A stretch of DNA of 64,000 nucleotides, from NCBI GenBank assembly GCA_016699405.1, contig CP064972.1, positions 2,449,501 to 2,513,500 on the forward strand. Reading direction: 5' to 3'. Numbering within the stretch: position 1 is the first letter of the stretch; each line of letters begins with the position of its first letter. The notes under the pieces were generated by a model. The model searched no databases. It was not told where the DNA came from and saw only the letters and a list, made by a program, of their open reading frames with translations. A program made the translations under genes and the position numbers. Below, piece by piece: positions 6,923 to 19,100 of this stretch. Origin of the DNA: Holophagales bacterium. Lineage in GTDB: Bacteria > Acidobacteriota > Thermoanaerobaculia > Multivoradales > JAGPDF01.

Positions 6923-9901
6923 ATGGGGCCGAGATTCTGGGACCGTGGCCGGGGCTTGCGTGGTCTCGTCGCCGCAGGGATGTTGCTGGGCTTCTTGGTG
7001 CCGGCGCTTGTTGCAGCACAGTCGCAGAGCACCGGCGGAACGATCGAAGGGAGCGTGAAGGACGACAGTGGCGCGCCGCTGCCCGGGGTCACGGTGGCGA
7101 TCCGCAACGTGGCGACCAGCCTGTCGCGAAGCACCGTGACCGACGGCAGCGGCCTCTTCCGGGCGCCGCTCCTGCCGGTGGGCACCTACGAGCTGGAGGC
7201 CTCGCTCTCGGGCTTCGCCTCGCTCAAGAGCTCCGATCTGCGCGTCGGCATCGGCCAGACCCTGACGGTCGACCTGAAGATGCAGCTTGCCGCGGTCAGC
7301 GAGTCGATCACCGTCACCGGCGAGGCGTCGGTGCTCGAGGTGACGCGCAGCGCGCAGGCCTCGGCGGTGGGAGCGGAGGCGGTGGCGGCGCTGCCGACGA
7401 ACGGTCGCAACTTCATCGACTTCGTGCTCACCACCCCCGGCGTGACCCGCGACGTGCGGCTCGGCGACATCAGCTTCGCCGGCCAGCGCGGCACGCTGAA
7501 CTCGCTGGTGGTCGACGGCGCCGACAACAACAACACCTTCTTCGGCCAGACGCTCGGCCGGACCGGCTCGGGTCGCGCGCCATACCAGTTCAGCCAGGAC
7601 GCGGTGCAGGAGTTCCAGGTCAACCGCAACGCCTACTCGGCGGAGTACGGACGGGCCGGCGGCGCGGTGATCAACGTGGTGACCAAGTCGGGAGGCAACG
7701 AGCTCAAGGGCTCGGCGTTCGAGTTCTACCGCAGCGAGGATCTGAACGCCAAGCAGTACGCCGACAAAATCGCCAACCGCGCCAAGTCGAAGTACCGCTA
7801 CGACCAGTTCGGCCTCTCGCTCGGCGGGCCGGTGGTGCACGACCGGCTCTTCTTCTTCCTCTCCTACGACGCGCAGCGCAACACCATCCCGAACGTCATC
7901 AGCATCGACAACAACCTCGCCGGCCTGACGCTGCCGAACGACCCCGACACGATCGCCGGGCTCGCCAAGCTGCGGGCCAAGGGCGAGAGTTGGGAGCGCG
8001 GCCAGGACCAGGACGTCTATCTCGCCAAGCTCGACTGGCTGCCTTCGTCCTCCCACCGGCTGTCGGCGCGCTACAACCGCCAGGAGTTCACCGGCGTCAA
8101 CTTCGAGAACGGCGGTGCCACGAACGGTGCCGAGCACACCGGCGACAGCCTGGTGAACACCGACACGATCAACGCCTCGCTCTCCTCGGTCTTCTCCGAC
8201 GCCCTGTTCAACGAGCTCCGGGGCCAGTGGGCGAAGGACCAGGAGCCCGGCAAGGCGAACAGCGACCTGCCCGAGGCGACGGTGCGCCAGGGCGGGCGCA
8301 CGATCCTCGTCGTCGGGCGGAACTTCTTCAGCCCGCGCGAGACGACGATCGACCGCTGGCAGGTGGCCGACACCGTCTCCTGGTTCAAGGGATCGCACGG
8401 CATCAAGGCCGGCTTCGACTACCTGCACGACGACATCCTCAACTACTTCCCGGGCAACTTCTCCGGCGGCTACACCTTCGACTCGCTCGCGGCCTGGAAC
8501 CTCGGCGTGCCGTCCTCCTACGTCCAGGCGTTCGCCGGCGCCGGCACCACCGGTCCGACGACCAAGCCGAGCTCGCGCGAGCTCGCCGCCTTCGTGCAGG
8601 ACGAGTGGAAGATCAGCTCGCAGCTCTCGGTGATGCTCGGCGTGCGCTACGACCTGCAGAAGTACGACCCGTCGAAGGTCCGCAACCCGGATCCGCAGCT
8701 TGCGGCCGCGGGCATCGACACGCGCTTCGTGCCGAAGGACGACGACAACTACGCCCCGCGCCTCGGCTTCGCCTGGACGCCGCGCAGCGACGTCGTGGTG
8801 CGCGGCGGCTACGGCGTCTTCTACGGCCGGACGCCGGCGATCATGGTGGGGACGGCGCACTCGAACAACGGCATCAACGTCCAGACGATCACCCTGACCG
8901 GCAGCGCGGTGCCGATCTACCCGACGATCCTGACGTCGATCCCCACCGGTGCGACGCCGCCCAAGCCGTCGATCTTCGTCTTCGACCCGGCGTTCGAGAA
9001 CCCGGAAGTCGCGCAGGCGAGCCTCGGCGCCGACTGGGCGATCACGCCCGACTTGGCGCTCGCGGTGAGCTACCTGCACGTCGACGCCGACCACCTCCAG
9101 CGGACCCGCGACTTCAACGTCGGCACGCCGGTGGCGACCGAGATTCCGGTGACCACGGGCGGCAGCGTTACCGTCCAGCGCTTCCCGTCGGCGCGGCCGT
9201 TCTCCAACTTCGACCGCATCCTGCGGTTCGAGAGCACCGCCGAGAGCCGCTACGACGGCGCGACGATCGAGCTGCGCCGCCGGTTCGTCCACGGGTTCCA
9301 GGCGAGCGTGGCCTACACCTACGGCAAGGTCGAAGACACGGTCCCCGATGCCACCGCGGTGGTGCCGGGCGGCAGCGACGACGCGAAGTTCGCCTCCAAC
9401 CCGGCCGACTTCGAGGCGGATCGCGCGCCCGGAGCGAACGACCAGCGGCACCGGGTCGTCGTCTCCGGTCTCTGGCAGCTCCCCTACTTCCGGGAAAGCG
9501 ACGGCTGGCGCCGCGCCGTGCTCGGCGGCTGGTCGATCTCCTGGATCGCGTCGTATCAGAGCGGTCAGCCGTACTCCCTGGCGGTGACCAACGACCTCAA
9601 CAACGACGGGAACCGGCGCAACGACATCGTGCCGGGCAGCCGCGACTCGGTCGAGCTGCCGGCAACCTACGGCGTCGACCTGCGGATCTCGAAGGAGATC
9701 CGTCTGGGTGGCCGCGTCGGTCTCGAGCTGATCGCCGAGGCGTTCAACCTCTTCGATCGCGACAACATCATCGGCCAGCGGACCGGCTACTACACGTACA
9801 ACGCCAGCGCCAACACGCTGGCGCCGCAGAGCAACTTCGGGCAGGACACGACGGCAGCCGACAACCGGATCGTCCAGCTCGCCGCCAAGATCACCTTCTG
9901 A
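6923..9901 (+). CDS. TonB-dependent receptor with carboxypeptidase regulatory-like N-domain (Oar-like)
   Basis: 992 residues. ATG at 6923 follows GAGGAGGG. Signal peptide (hydrophobic LRGLVAAGMLLGFLVPALVAA, cleavage near residue 33), then a carboxypeptidase regulatory-like fold at about 37-120 (GTIEGSVKDDSGAPLPGVTV ... LLPVGTYELEASLSGF), plug domain at about 130-240 (AALPTNGRNFIDFVLTTPGV, VDGADNNNTFFG, SAEYGRAGGAVINVVTKSGG) and a large beta-barrel ending in AAKITF with a terminal Phe. This is the Oar/SusC-like layout abundant in Acidobacteriota. Outer-membrane uptake of a large substrate, perhaps a glycan, is inferred; no SusD partner is next to it. A perfect hairpin follows the stop. Confidence 0.9.
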   Translation: MGPRFWDRGRGLRGLVAAGMLLGFLVPALVAAQSQSTGGTIEGSVKDDSGAPLPGVTVAIRNVATSLSRSTVTDGSGLFRAPLLPVGTYELEASLSGFASLKSSDLRVGIGQTLTVDLKMQLAAVSESITVTGEASVLEVTRSAQASAVGAEAVAALPTNGRNFIDFVLTTPGVTRDVRLGDISFAGQRGTLNSLVVDGADNNNTFFGQTLGRTGSGRAPYQFSQDAVQEFQVNRNAYSAEYGRAGGAVINVVTKSGGNELKGSAFEFYRSEDLNAKQYADKIANRAKSKYRYDQFGLSLGGPVVHDRLFFFLSYDAQRNTIPNVISIDNNLAGLTLPNDPDTIAGLAKLRAKGESWERGQDQDVYLAKLDWLPSSSHRLSARYNRQEFTGVNFENGGATNGAEHTGDSLVNTDTINASLSSVFSDALFNELRGQWAKDQEPGKANSDLPEATVRQGGRTILVVGRNFFSPRETTIDRWQVADTVSWFKGSHGIKAGFDYLHDDILNYFPGNFSGGYTFDSLAAWNLGVPSSYVQAFAGAGTTGPTTKPSSRELAAFVQDEWKISSQLSVMLGVRYDLQKYDPSKVRNPDPQLAAAGIDTRFVPKDDDNYAPRLGFAWTPRSDVVVRGGYGVFYGRTPAIMVGTAHSNNGINVQTITLTGSAVPIYPTILTSIPTGATPPKPSIFVFDPAFENPEVAQASLGADWAITPDLALAVSYLHVDADHLQRTRDFNVGTPVATEIPVTTGGSVTVQRFPSARPFSNFDRILRFESTAESRYDGATIELRRRFVHGFQASVAYTYGKVEDTVPDATAVVPGGSDDAKFASNPADFEADRAPGANDQRHRVVVSGLWQLPYFRESDGWRRAVLGGWSISWIASYQSGQPYSLAVTNDLNNDGNRRNDIVPGSRDSVELPATYGVDLRISKEIRLGGRVGLELIAEAFNLFDRDNIIGQRTGYYTYNASANTLAPQSNFGQDTTAADNRIVQLAAKITF

Positions 9902-9914
9902 GCCCGCGTCGCCG

Positions 9915-9946
9915 CGGCCCGCCCTTCGTTCGTGAAGGGCGGGCCG
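9915..9946 (+). terminator. Hairpin after the TonB receptor gene
   Basis: A perfect 13-bp inverted repeat, cggcccgcccttc at 9915-9927 and its complement at 9934-9946, with a 6-base loop gttcgt, begins 13 bases after the receptor stop codon. No T-run follows on the plus strand, so it may act as a transcript-end stabiliser or a terminator of the U-less type common in GC-rich genomes. Confidence 0.65.
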
Positions 9947-10074
9947 CTCGTCGCACCGTTCGGCCATTGCGTCGCGGGTGTCGGGCGCTCTCCCCGAGGA
10001 GGCGGGCGCCGCCTCAGTGGAGAAGCCCACACCGCGAGGTGGCGGGACCCGGCGAGAATTCGCGTGGTCCTGTC

Positions 10075-11838
10075 ATGCGCCGCTCTCCGTCATTTCGTGG
10101 CCCTCGCTTCGTCCTGGTCGTCGTCGGCGTGCTCCTCGTCGGCGGCCTGTCCGCCTCGACCCTCGGTGCGACGATCGGGCTCGACCTTTCCTACGTCGAC
10201 ACGCAGTCGGTCGCCTGGCAGCGTTTCGTCGCCTGGGTCGACCAAGCGCTCGACGGCACGCCGCCCTACGGCTTCACCGCCACCGACGCGGTGACGGTCT
10301 ACCGGGTGACGGGGCAGTCGGCGTACGCCCAGCTCGCCATCGCCACGGTCGAGGCACAGGTCAGCGAGGCCGAGGGGTTCATCGCCATCGGTCAGGTGCC
10401 GCCGATCGCCGGCGACCAGTACCTCGAGTCCGGGCCGTGGATCCACGACGTGGCCCTGGTCTACGCCTGGTGCTATCCGGTGCTGACCGCGCAGCAGCGC
10501 AGCCGCTGGGCGGCCTATGCCGAGCAGACGGTGTGGAACCTCTGGCACCACGGCCAGGCGAGCTGGGGCGGCGTGGCGCACCCGTGGCCCGGCTGGGGGG
10601 TCGACGACCCGGGGAACAACTACCACTTCAGCTTCCTCGAAGCGACGATGTTCTGGGGGCTGGCGTCGGACAGCCCGACCTGGCTCGCGCTGCTCGAGGA
10701 CGAGAAGCTGCCGGCGCTCACCGCCTACTGGGCGCAGCTTTCCGGCGGCGGAAGTCGGGAGGGGACGGGCTACGGGCTCGCCCTGATGCGCCTGTTCGAG
10801 CTCTACCGGCTCTGGCGGGATTCGACGAGCGTCGATCTCGGGGTCAGGTCGAGCCACCTCGCCGACACGATCGACTACTGGATCCACGCGACGGTCCCGA
10901 CGCTCGATCGCTATGCGCCGATCGGCGACCTGGCGCGCGAGTCGTACCCCTGGCTCTACGACTACCACCGCCGGCTGGTGCTCGAAGCGCGGGCGATGGC
11001 GGTCGCCCCGGCGGTGCGCGAGCGGGCCTCCTGGTGGCTTCACCACATCGCCATCGACGAAATGACCAGCGGCTTCAACCTGCGCCACGACCTGCTGCCC
11101 GCCGGCGTCACCGAGACGGCACCGACGGCGCTCGTCCATCACGCCGTCGGCGCCGGGCATCTCTTCGCCCGCACCGGCTGGGGCAGCGACGCGACCTGGA
11201 TAAGCTTCGTCGCCGGACGCTACGACCAGTCGCACGCCCATCAGGACCAGGGCTCGTTCAACCTCTTCCACGGCGACTTCCTGGCGGTCTCGGAGTACGT
11301 CTTCTCGCACAGCGGCATCGAACAGGGGACCGAGCAGCACAACCTCGTGCGCTTCGACCGTGCCGGCGTGCCGATCACCCAACTGCCCGGCACCACCTCG
11401 TCGCTCGCCGTGCAGGCCGGGGCGAGCTGGACCCGCCTCGTCGCCGACCTGACCGCCGCGTACGGCGCCGGGCGCGGCGTCAACCTCTGGCAGCGCACGG
11501 TCGAGCTCTCCGGCACGGGGCTGCTGCTCGACGATCGCTTCGTCGTCGACCCCGACGTGGAGGCGGTCTTCCAGCTCAACCTGCCGGTCGAGCCGACGAT
11601 CGCCGGCGGGGTCGTCACCGTTCCGGGATTTCGCCTGGTGCCGCTCCTTCCGCGGGGAGCGACGGCGACTGTCGTCTCCTGGCACACGGTCGACCCGCAG
11701 GAGTATTCGACCGGCTGGCGTCTCGAGCTGCGCGGCGCCGGGAGCCGCTTCGCCGTCCGCCTGCTCCTCCCGGGTGTCCTGCAAGTCGACGGCTTCGAAA
11801 CCGGGGGCCTCGAAGCCTGGCCGGCGCAGCGGCCCTGA
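10075..11838 (+). CDS. Secreted heparinase II/III-like protein with DGFE tail
   Basis: 587 residues. Signal peptide (FVLVVVGVLLVGGLSASTLGA). The first 300 residues are an alpha-helical toroid-like region rich in Trp and Tyr (VYAWCYPVLTAQQRSRW; WGVDDPGNNYHFSF). YDQSHAHQDQGSFNLFHGDF near residue 383 matches the H-x-H-x-D region at the junction of heparinase II/III-type polysaccharide lyases; the rest is beta-rich like their C-terminal domain. Substrate unknown. The protein ends in QVDGFETGGLEAWPAQRP, the shared tail. Its position after a TonB receptor would suit glycan degradation and uptake, but the hairpin between them argues against one transcript. Confidence 0.7.
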   Translation: MRRSPSFRGPRFVLVVVGVLLVGGLSASTLGATIGLDLSYVDTQSVAWQRFVAWVDQALDGTPPYGFTATDAVTVYRVTGQSAYAQLAIATVEAQVSEAEGFIAIGQVPPIAGDQYLESGPWIHDVALVYAWCYPVLTAQQRSRWAAYAEQTVWNLWHHGQASWGGVAHPWPGWGVDDPGNNYHFSFLEATMFWGLASDSPTWLALLEDEKLPALTAYWAQLSGGGSREGTGYGLALMRLFELYRLWRDSTSVDLGVRSSHLADTIDYWIHATVPTLDRYAPIGDLARESYPWLYDYHRRLVLEARAMAVAPAVRERASWWLHHIAIDEMTSGFNLRHDLLPAGVTETAPTALVHHAVGAGHLFARTGWGSDATWISFVAGRYDQSHAHQDQGSFNLFHGDFLAVSEYVFSHSGIEQGTEQHNLVRFDRAGVPITQLPGTTSSLAVQAGASWTRLVADLTAAYGAGRGVNLWQRTVELSGTGLLLDDRFVVDPDVEAVFQLNLPVEPTIAGGVVTVPGFRLVPLLPRGATATVVSWHTVDPQEYSTGWRLELRGAGSRFAVRLLLPGVLQVDGFETGGLEAWPAQRP

Positions 11839-11916
11839 CCTCCATCTCTTCGGACTCTCTCGCTCGGGACCCGATCCCGGCTATCCTATTTGGGCCGTTC
11901 CACCTCCGGAGGAGCC

Positions 11917-13755
11917 ATGCCCTACCGCGTCGATCTCCAGGATCTCGAGTTCCAGCTCTTCGACTGGCTCCGTCTCGAGGAGCTGCTGGCCCATCCGCGC
12001 TTCGCCGACTGGGACCGCGACAGCCTGCGCATGGTGCTCGGCGAGGCCGCCGAGCTCGCCGTGCGCGAGCTCGCGCCGATCAACGTCGAGGGCGACCGCG
12101 CGGGGGTGACCTGGGAGGACGGCCGGGTGAGCGTGCCGCCGTCGGCGGTGCGTGCGTGGAAGCTCTTCTGCGAGGGCGGCTGGGTCGGCCTGACGAGCGA
12201 TCCGGCGCTCGGCGGCATGGGGCTTCCCGACGCGGTCGGCTCGGCGGCCAACGAGATCTTCGCCGGCGCCAACCTCGCCTTCAACCTTGTCGGGCTGCTC
12301 ACCCGCAGCGCCGCGCAGCTGGTGGCCGACTACGGCACGCCGGAGTTGCGCGAGCTCTACTGCCCGCGGATGATCGAAGGCCGCTGGACCGGCACGATGT
12401 GCCTGACCGAGTCGCAGGCCGGCTCCGACGTCGGCGCCAATCGAACGAAGGCCGAACGGCAGGAGGACGGCACCTACCGGATCGCCGGGGAGAAGATCTT
12501 CATTACCTGCGGCGAGCACGACCTTGCCGAGAACATCGTGCACGCCGTCCTGGCGCGCACGCCCGGCGCCCCGGCGGGGACACGCGGGCTGTCGCTCTTC
12601 CTGGTGCCGAAGTTCCTGCCGAACGCCGACGGAAGTCTCGGTGCGCGCAACGACGTCTGGTGCAGCAGCATCGAGCACAAGATGGGGATCCACGCTTCGC
12701 CCACCTGCACGATGCTCTTCGGACGCGAAGGCCGCTGCCGCGGCTTCCTGCTCGGCGAGGAGGGGCAGGGGATCCGCCTGATGTTCGACATGATGAACGC
12801 GGCGCGCATCGAGGTCGGGCTGCAGGGGACGGCGGTGGGGGCGGCGGCCTACCTCGCGGCGCTCGACTACGCGCGCGAGCGGGTGCAGATGCGCCACTGG
12901 GACCCGTCGCGCGGCGCCGAGCCGGTGGCGATCGTCGAGCATCCGGACGTGCGCCGGATGCTGCTCGGCAGCGCGGCGACGGTGCAAGCGATGCGCGCGC
13001 TGCTGCTGCGCACCTCCTGGCACCTCGATCGCTCGCATGCCAGCGAGGGTGACGAGCGGCGCGCCCACCAGTCGGCGGTGGCGCTGCTGACGCCGGTGTG
13101 CAAGGCCTGGGCTTCGGACTGGGGGTTCCGCGTCGCCGAGTGGTCGGTGCAGGTGTTCGGCGGTTACGGCTACACGCGCGACTACCCCGTCGAGCAGTAC
13201 CTGCGCGACGCCAAGATCACCTCGATCTACGAGGGGACGAACGGCATCCAGGCGCTCGACTTCGTCGGCCGCAAGCTCGCCATGGACGGCGGCAAGCCGC
13301 TCGCCGCGCTGCTCGACGAGCTCGAGCAGGCGGCCGCGGCGGTGGCCGCGATGCCGGAGCTCGCGGCGGCCGGTCGCGAAGTGGCGACGGGGCTCGCCAC
13401 CTTCCGCCGGCTCGTCGCCGAGGTGCCGCGCCGCCCCGACGGCGCGCTGCTCGTGACGCTCAACGCTGTGCCGTTGCTCGACCTCTTCGGCGCGCTCTGC
13501 GGCGGCGGCTTCCTGTTGCAGCAGGCGGCGATCGCCCGCACCCAGCTCGCCGACCTGCTCGCCACGCGCGGGGTCGCCGGAGACGCCCCCGCCGCGGCGC
13601 GCCGCACCGCGATCGCCGAGAACGCCCAGGCGTCGTTCCTGCACAACAAGATCCAGGCCGCGGTCCACTTCGGGCTGCGCACCGTGCCGACCGCCGTCGC
13701 TCAGGCCGTTGCGGTCGAGAGCGGCGACCGGGCGGCGATGGAGGCCATCTTCTAG
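11917..13755 (+). CDS. Acyl-CoA dehydrogenase, long form with C-terminal extension
   Basis: 612 residues; ATG at 11917 preceded by CCGGAGGAG. FAD-binding acyl-CoA dehydrogenase fold: MCLTESQAGSDVG at about 163 (FAD/substrate signature), MMNAARIEVGLQGTAVGAAA, and QVFGGYGYTRDYPVEQYLRD near residue 411 followed by ITSIYEGTNGIQALDF, whose Glu is the usual catalytic base position. The last 150 residues form the C-terminal domain seen in DmdC-like and fatty-acid 'type 2' members. Oxidises an acyl-CoA to its 2,3-enoyl form with ETF as electron acceptor. Chain length cannot be read. Cytoplasmic; stands alone. Confidence 0.9.
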   Translation: MPYRVDLQDLEFQLFDWLRLEELLAHPRFADWDRDSLRMVLGEAAELAVRELAPINVEGDRAGVTWEDGRVSVPPSAVRAWKLFCEGGWVGLTSDPALGGMGLPDAVGSAANEIFAGANLAFNLVGLLTRSAAQLVADYGTPELRELYCPRMIEGRWTGTMCLTESQAGSDVGANRTKAERQEDGTYRIAGEKIFITCGEHDLAENIVHAVLARTPGAPAGTRGLSLFLVPKFLPNADGSLGARNDVWCSSIEHKMGIHASPTCTMLFGREGRCRGFLLGEEGQGIRLMFDMMNAARIEVGLQGTAVGAAAYLAALDYARERVQMRHWDPSRGAEPVAIVEHPDVRRMLLGSAATVQAMRALLLRTSWHLDRSHASEGDERRAHQSAVALLTPVCKAWASDWGFRVAEWSVQVFGGYGYTRDYPVEQYLRDAKITSIYEGTNGIQALDFVGRKLAMDGGKPLAALLDELEQAAAAVAAMPELAAAGREVATGLATFRRLVAEVPRRPDGALLVTLNAVPLLDLFGALCGGGFLLQQAAIARTQLADLLATRGVAGDAPAAARRTAIAENAQASFLHNKIQAAVHFGLRTVPTAVAQAVAVESGDRAAMEAIF

Positions 13756-13796
13756 CGCGGCGGCTGCCGCGCCGGGAGACGAACGTCGAGCGAACG

Positions 13797-14396
13797 ATGC
13801 CTGACACGACGACCGCACTGACCACGCTGCTCGAGGCCGCCCGCCGTGGCGACCGCAGCGCCGCCGACGAGCTGTTCCGCCGTCTCTACGACGATCTCAA
13901 GCGGCTCGCTCGAGCCCAGCTCGGGCGGAGCGGTCGCCGCAGCGGCGACACCCTGGACACCACCGTGCTGGTGCACGAGGCCTACCTCCGTCTCGTGCCG
14001 CCCGCCGAGCTCGCGGCCGAGGACCGGTCGCACTTCCTCAACCTCGCGGCGCGCGTGATGCGGCACGTGGTGATCGACTTTGCCCGCCGGCGCGGCGCCG
14101 AGAAGCGTGGAGGCGGTCTGCGCGTCTCGTGGCCCGAGGGTTTCGACCCGGCGGCGGAAGACGCGCTGGGACCCGCCGACCTGATGGCGCTCGACACGGC
14201 GATGGCACGGCTCGAAGCGGAGAGCCCGCGGCTCGCCCGCCTCGTCGACCTGCGGTTCTTCGCCGGGCTCAAGCTCGAGGAGATCGCCGTGCTGCTCGGG
14301 GTGAGCGATCGCACGCTGAAACGCGACTGGCGCCGGGCGCGGGCGTTTCTCTGGGCCGAGCTACGCGGCGACGCCACGCCGCCGCCGGCCGACTGA
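13797..14396 (+). CDS. ECF-type RNA polymerase sigma factor (X6 subfamily)
   Basis: 199 residues. Region 2: ADELFRRLYDDLKRLARAQL ... TTVLVHEAYLRL, then ARVMRHVVIDFARRRGAEKRGG; region 4: FFAGLKLEEIAVLLGVSDRTLKRDWRRARAFL with a helix-turn-helix. The TTVLVHEAYLRL and RHVVIDFARR signatures are those of the 'Sig-70 X6' ECF factors, which in Acidobacteria and Planctomycetes normally sit beside a Ser/Thr kinase instead of an anti-sigma factor. That is the arrangement here: the kinase-TPR gene starts 229 bases downstream on the same strand. Target promoters unknown. Confidence 0.88.
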   Translation: MPDTTTALTTLLEAARRGDRSAADELFRRLYDDLKRLARAQLGRSGRRSGDTLDTTVLVHEAYLRLVPPAELAAEDRSHFLNLAARVMRHVVIDFARRRGAEKRGGGLRVSWPEGFDPAAEDALGPADLMALDTAMARLEAESPRLARLVDLRFFAGLKLEEIAVLLGVSDRTLKRDWRRARAFLWAELRGDATPPPAD

Positions 14397-14625
14397 GCCG
14401 CTCCCCGCCCCTGCGCCCTCTGTCGGCATGGCCGAAGGAGGTGCCCGATCACCCGCGCCCTCGTCGAGCAGATCGCTCCCATCGCCGGGAGGTGAGGCGA
14501 TGTGCCGGCGCACCCGCGCCCTCGTCGTCCCGAGCGAGAGCGAGGGACCTGCGCGGGCGGGTGGCACGGCAGGAGGGCGGTCGGCGCGCTCGCCCGCGGC
14601 GTGACGTGGCAGAATTCGCCCGTCC

Positions 14626-17640
<3,015 letters not shown>

Positions 17641-17651
17641 GCCGCTCCCCG

Positions 17652-17822
17652 TCAGGGAAGCGCGGCGCTCCCACCGAAGAAGCTGCCGGCCGCGAGATCG
17701 GCGCGTTCGTCGCGGACGACGTCGCCGGCCGCGAGCGCCTCGCCGGCGGGTGAGGGCATCGACACGCCGGCGACGAGCGTGGCGAGGCCGAGGACGAGGG
17801 TTGGGAACGTCCGCGAGCGCAT
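17652..17822 (-). CDS. Small secreted peptide (56 aa)
   Basis: A 56-residue frame with a textbook signal peptide: MRSRTFPTLVLGLATLVAGV, cleavage likely after GEALA near residue 31, leaving about 25 residues (AGDVVRDERADLAAGSFFGG...). AGGAGAG lies 7 bases before the ATG, which decides the start. It ends 11 bases from the convergent kinase gene. No family is recognised; the mature peptide has no Cys. It may be a signalling or envelope peptide, but that is a guess. Confidence 0.5.
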   Translation of the reverse strand: MRSRTFPTLVLGLATLVAGVSMPSPAGEALAAGDVVRDERADLAAGSFFGGSAALP

Positions 17823-18133
17823 GAGAGGTCTCTCCTTGCCTGGGGGAGCGCGAGACGCCGGAGGGCGGGGACATTCCGGCAGAGGAGGCCACGCATCCAG
17901 AGGTGCGGGAAAAGCTCGGTTTCTTTCGAGGGAGAGCGGAGATCGTGGCATGCCTCGCGAGGGGAGCGGCCGGCGGGGGGCGATACCCGCGACGGTAGCG
18001 CCCCTACCCAGCGCGCCATGTTGCCCGCCGAGGCGCCGCACCGTTCCGGCGGAAATCCATTGAAATCCATCGCTTCGCTCGCTCGCCGTCGATGGCACGC
18101 GACCTGCTCTGGGGATCGGCGAGGAGGGAGATC
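17823..18133. other. Intergenic region, divergent promoters expected
   Basis: 311 bases between the start of the 56-residue secreted peptide (minus) and the start of the small membrane protein (plus). It must hold the promoters of both. I see GAGGAGGGAG just before the plus-strand ATG, but no convincing sigma-70 or sigma-54 promoter and no strong hairpin. Confidence 0.4.
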
Positions 18134-18538
18134 ATGGAACGACCCGAAGCGCTCGAGGGCCCCCGCTCGTCCCCCGGAGGTGCCGCCTCCGCTCGACCTT
18201 GGCACGCCGCTGAAACGCAGCGGACCCGCTGGCTCGTGCGCCTGCTGGCAACGGGGCTCGGCGCCGCCATCTGGGCGGTCGCGGGTGGCGTCATCCTTCT
18301 CGGCCCGCGCCAGCCCGGCGGTCTCACGGCGATCCTGCTCTGCCTGCCGGCGATCGGCGCCACGGCGCTGACGCTCGACGGCTGGAGCTTCCTCTCGCAG
18401 TATCGCTTCGGCAGCTACGGACATGCGCTGAAGTTCCTGGCCTTCCTCGGTGTCGCCATGACTCTGGTCGGCCTCGTGCCGATCTGTTACTGGACCGGCC
18501 TCGCCGCGCTCCGCGCGGTCGGCCGCCCGCTGCTGTGA
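18134..18538 (+). CDS. Small membrane protein
   Basis: 134 residues. ATG at 18134 is preceded by an ideal GAGGAGGGAG. After a 35-residue polar N-terminus come three hydrophobic stretches: LLATGLGAAIWAVAGGVILL, GLTAILLCLPAIGATALTL and LKFLAFLGVAMTLVGLVPIC. No family recognised. It is followed after 28 bases by the DUF2846-like lipoprotein gene on the same strand, so the two are probably one envelope operon. Confidence 0.6.
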   Translation: MERPEALEGPRSSPGGAASARPWHAAETQRTRWLVRLLATGLGAAIWAVAGGVILLGPRQPGGLTAILLCLPAIGATALTLDGWSFLSQYRFGSYGHALKFLAFLGVAMTLVGLVPICYWTGLAALRAVGRPLL

Positions 18539-18566
18539 ACGGCATCCACGCAACAGGAGAGAGACC

Positions 18567-19097
18567 ATGATTCGACGAGACGTCTTCCTTCTTTCTGTTT
18601 CCCTCGGCATCGCCGGCCTGCTTGCCGGCTGCAGCTCGACCGGGTCGCCACCGGCAGCGGCGAAGGCGGCTCCCCCGGCAGAGTCGCCCTCGGCACCGCG
18701 CGAGCCGGTTCCGCCGCCTCCCGCCGTGGCGCCGGCCGCCGCGGGCGAGGAGTCGCTGATGGTCGTCTACCGCCAGAAGCGCATCGTCGGCATGGCGCTC
18801 AACACCTCCGTCTACCTCGACGGCGTCGAGGTCGCGGAGCTCGACCCGGGCACGTTCGTGAAGATCAAGCTCACCCCCGGCTCGCATCGGGTCTGGGCCG
18901 ACGAAGCGCGTGACGCGATCACGCTCGCCGTCGAAAGCGGCAGGTCCTACTACTTCCGCATGGACCTGGTCCCCGGCCTCTGGAAGGGCAACGGCAAGCT
19001 GGCGGCGGTCGACGAGGGCAGCGGCAGGAAGGAGCTCGCCGACTTCCAGTGCAAGCCCGCCGAGGAGATCAAGGTGCCGGCGCTGGTCGTGCGGTAG
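18567..19097 (+). CDS. DUF2846-like lipoprotein
   Basis: 176 residues. Lipobox LAGC at 20-23 after a short hydrophobic signal; the Cys would be lipid-modified. A Pro/Ala-rich linker (residues 28-62) leads to a beta-rich domain with MVVYRQKRIVGMALNTSVYL, ELDPGTFVKIKLTPGSHRVW and YYFRMDLV, typical of DUF2846 periplasmic domains. AGGAGAGAG precedes the ATG. Function unknown. Convergent with the sigma-54 activator gene, whose stop is 3 bases away. Confidence 0.8.
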   Translation: MIRRDVFLLSVSLGIAGLLAGCSSTGSPPAAAKAAPPAESPSAPREPVPPPPAVAPAAAGEESLMVVYRQKRIVGMALNTSVYLDGVEVAELDPGTFVKIKLTPGSHRVWADEARDAITLAVESGRSYYFRMDLVPGLWKGNGKLAAVDEGSGRKELADFQCKPAEEIKVPALVVR

Positions 19098-19100
19098 CGC

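Noticed and set aside
6890..10030. Minus-strand open frame of over 1000 codons across the TonB receptor gene
   Set aside because: It is antisense to a clear receptor, is dominated by Arg, Gly and Ala, has no domain or ribosome site, and is the usual shadow frame of GC-rich coding DNA. The same applies to long antisense frames over 499-2382, 11881-13818, 14950-17892 and 24354-27260.
6923..11838. TonB receptor and heparinase-like gene as a polysaccharide utilisation operon
   Set aside because: A strong hairpin and 170 bases separate them, there is no SusD, and no other glycan enzyme is near.
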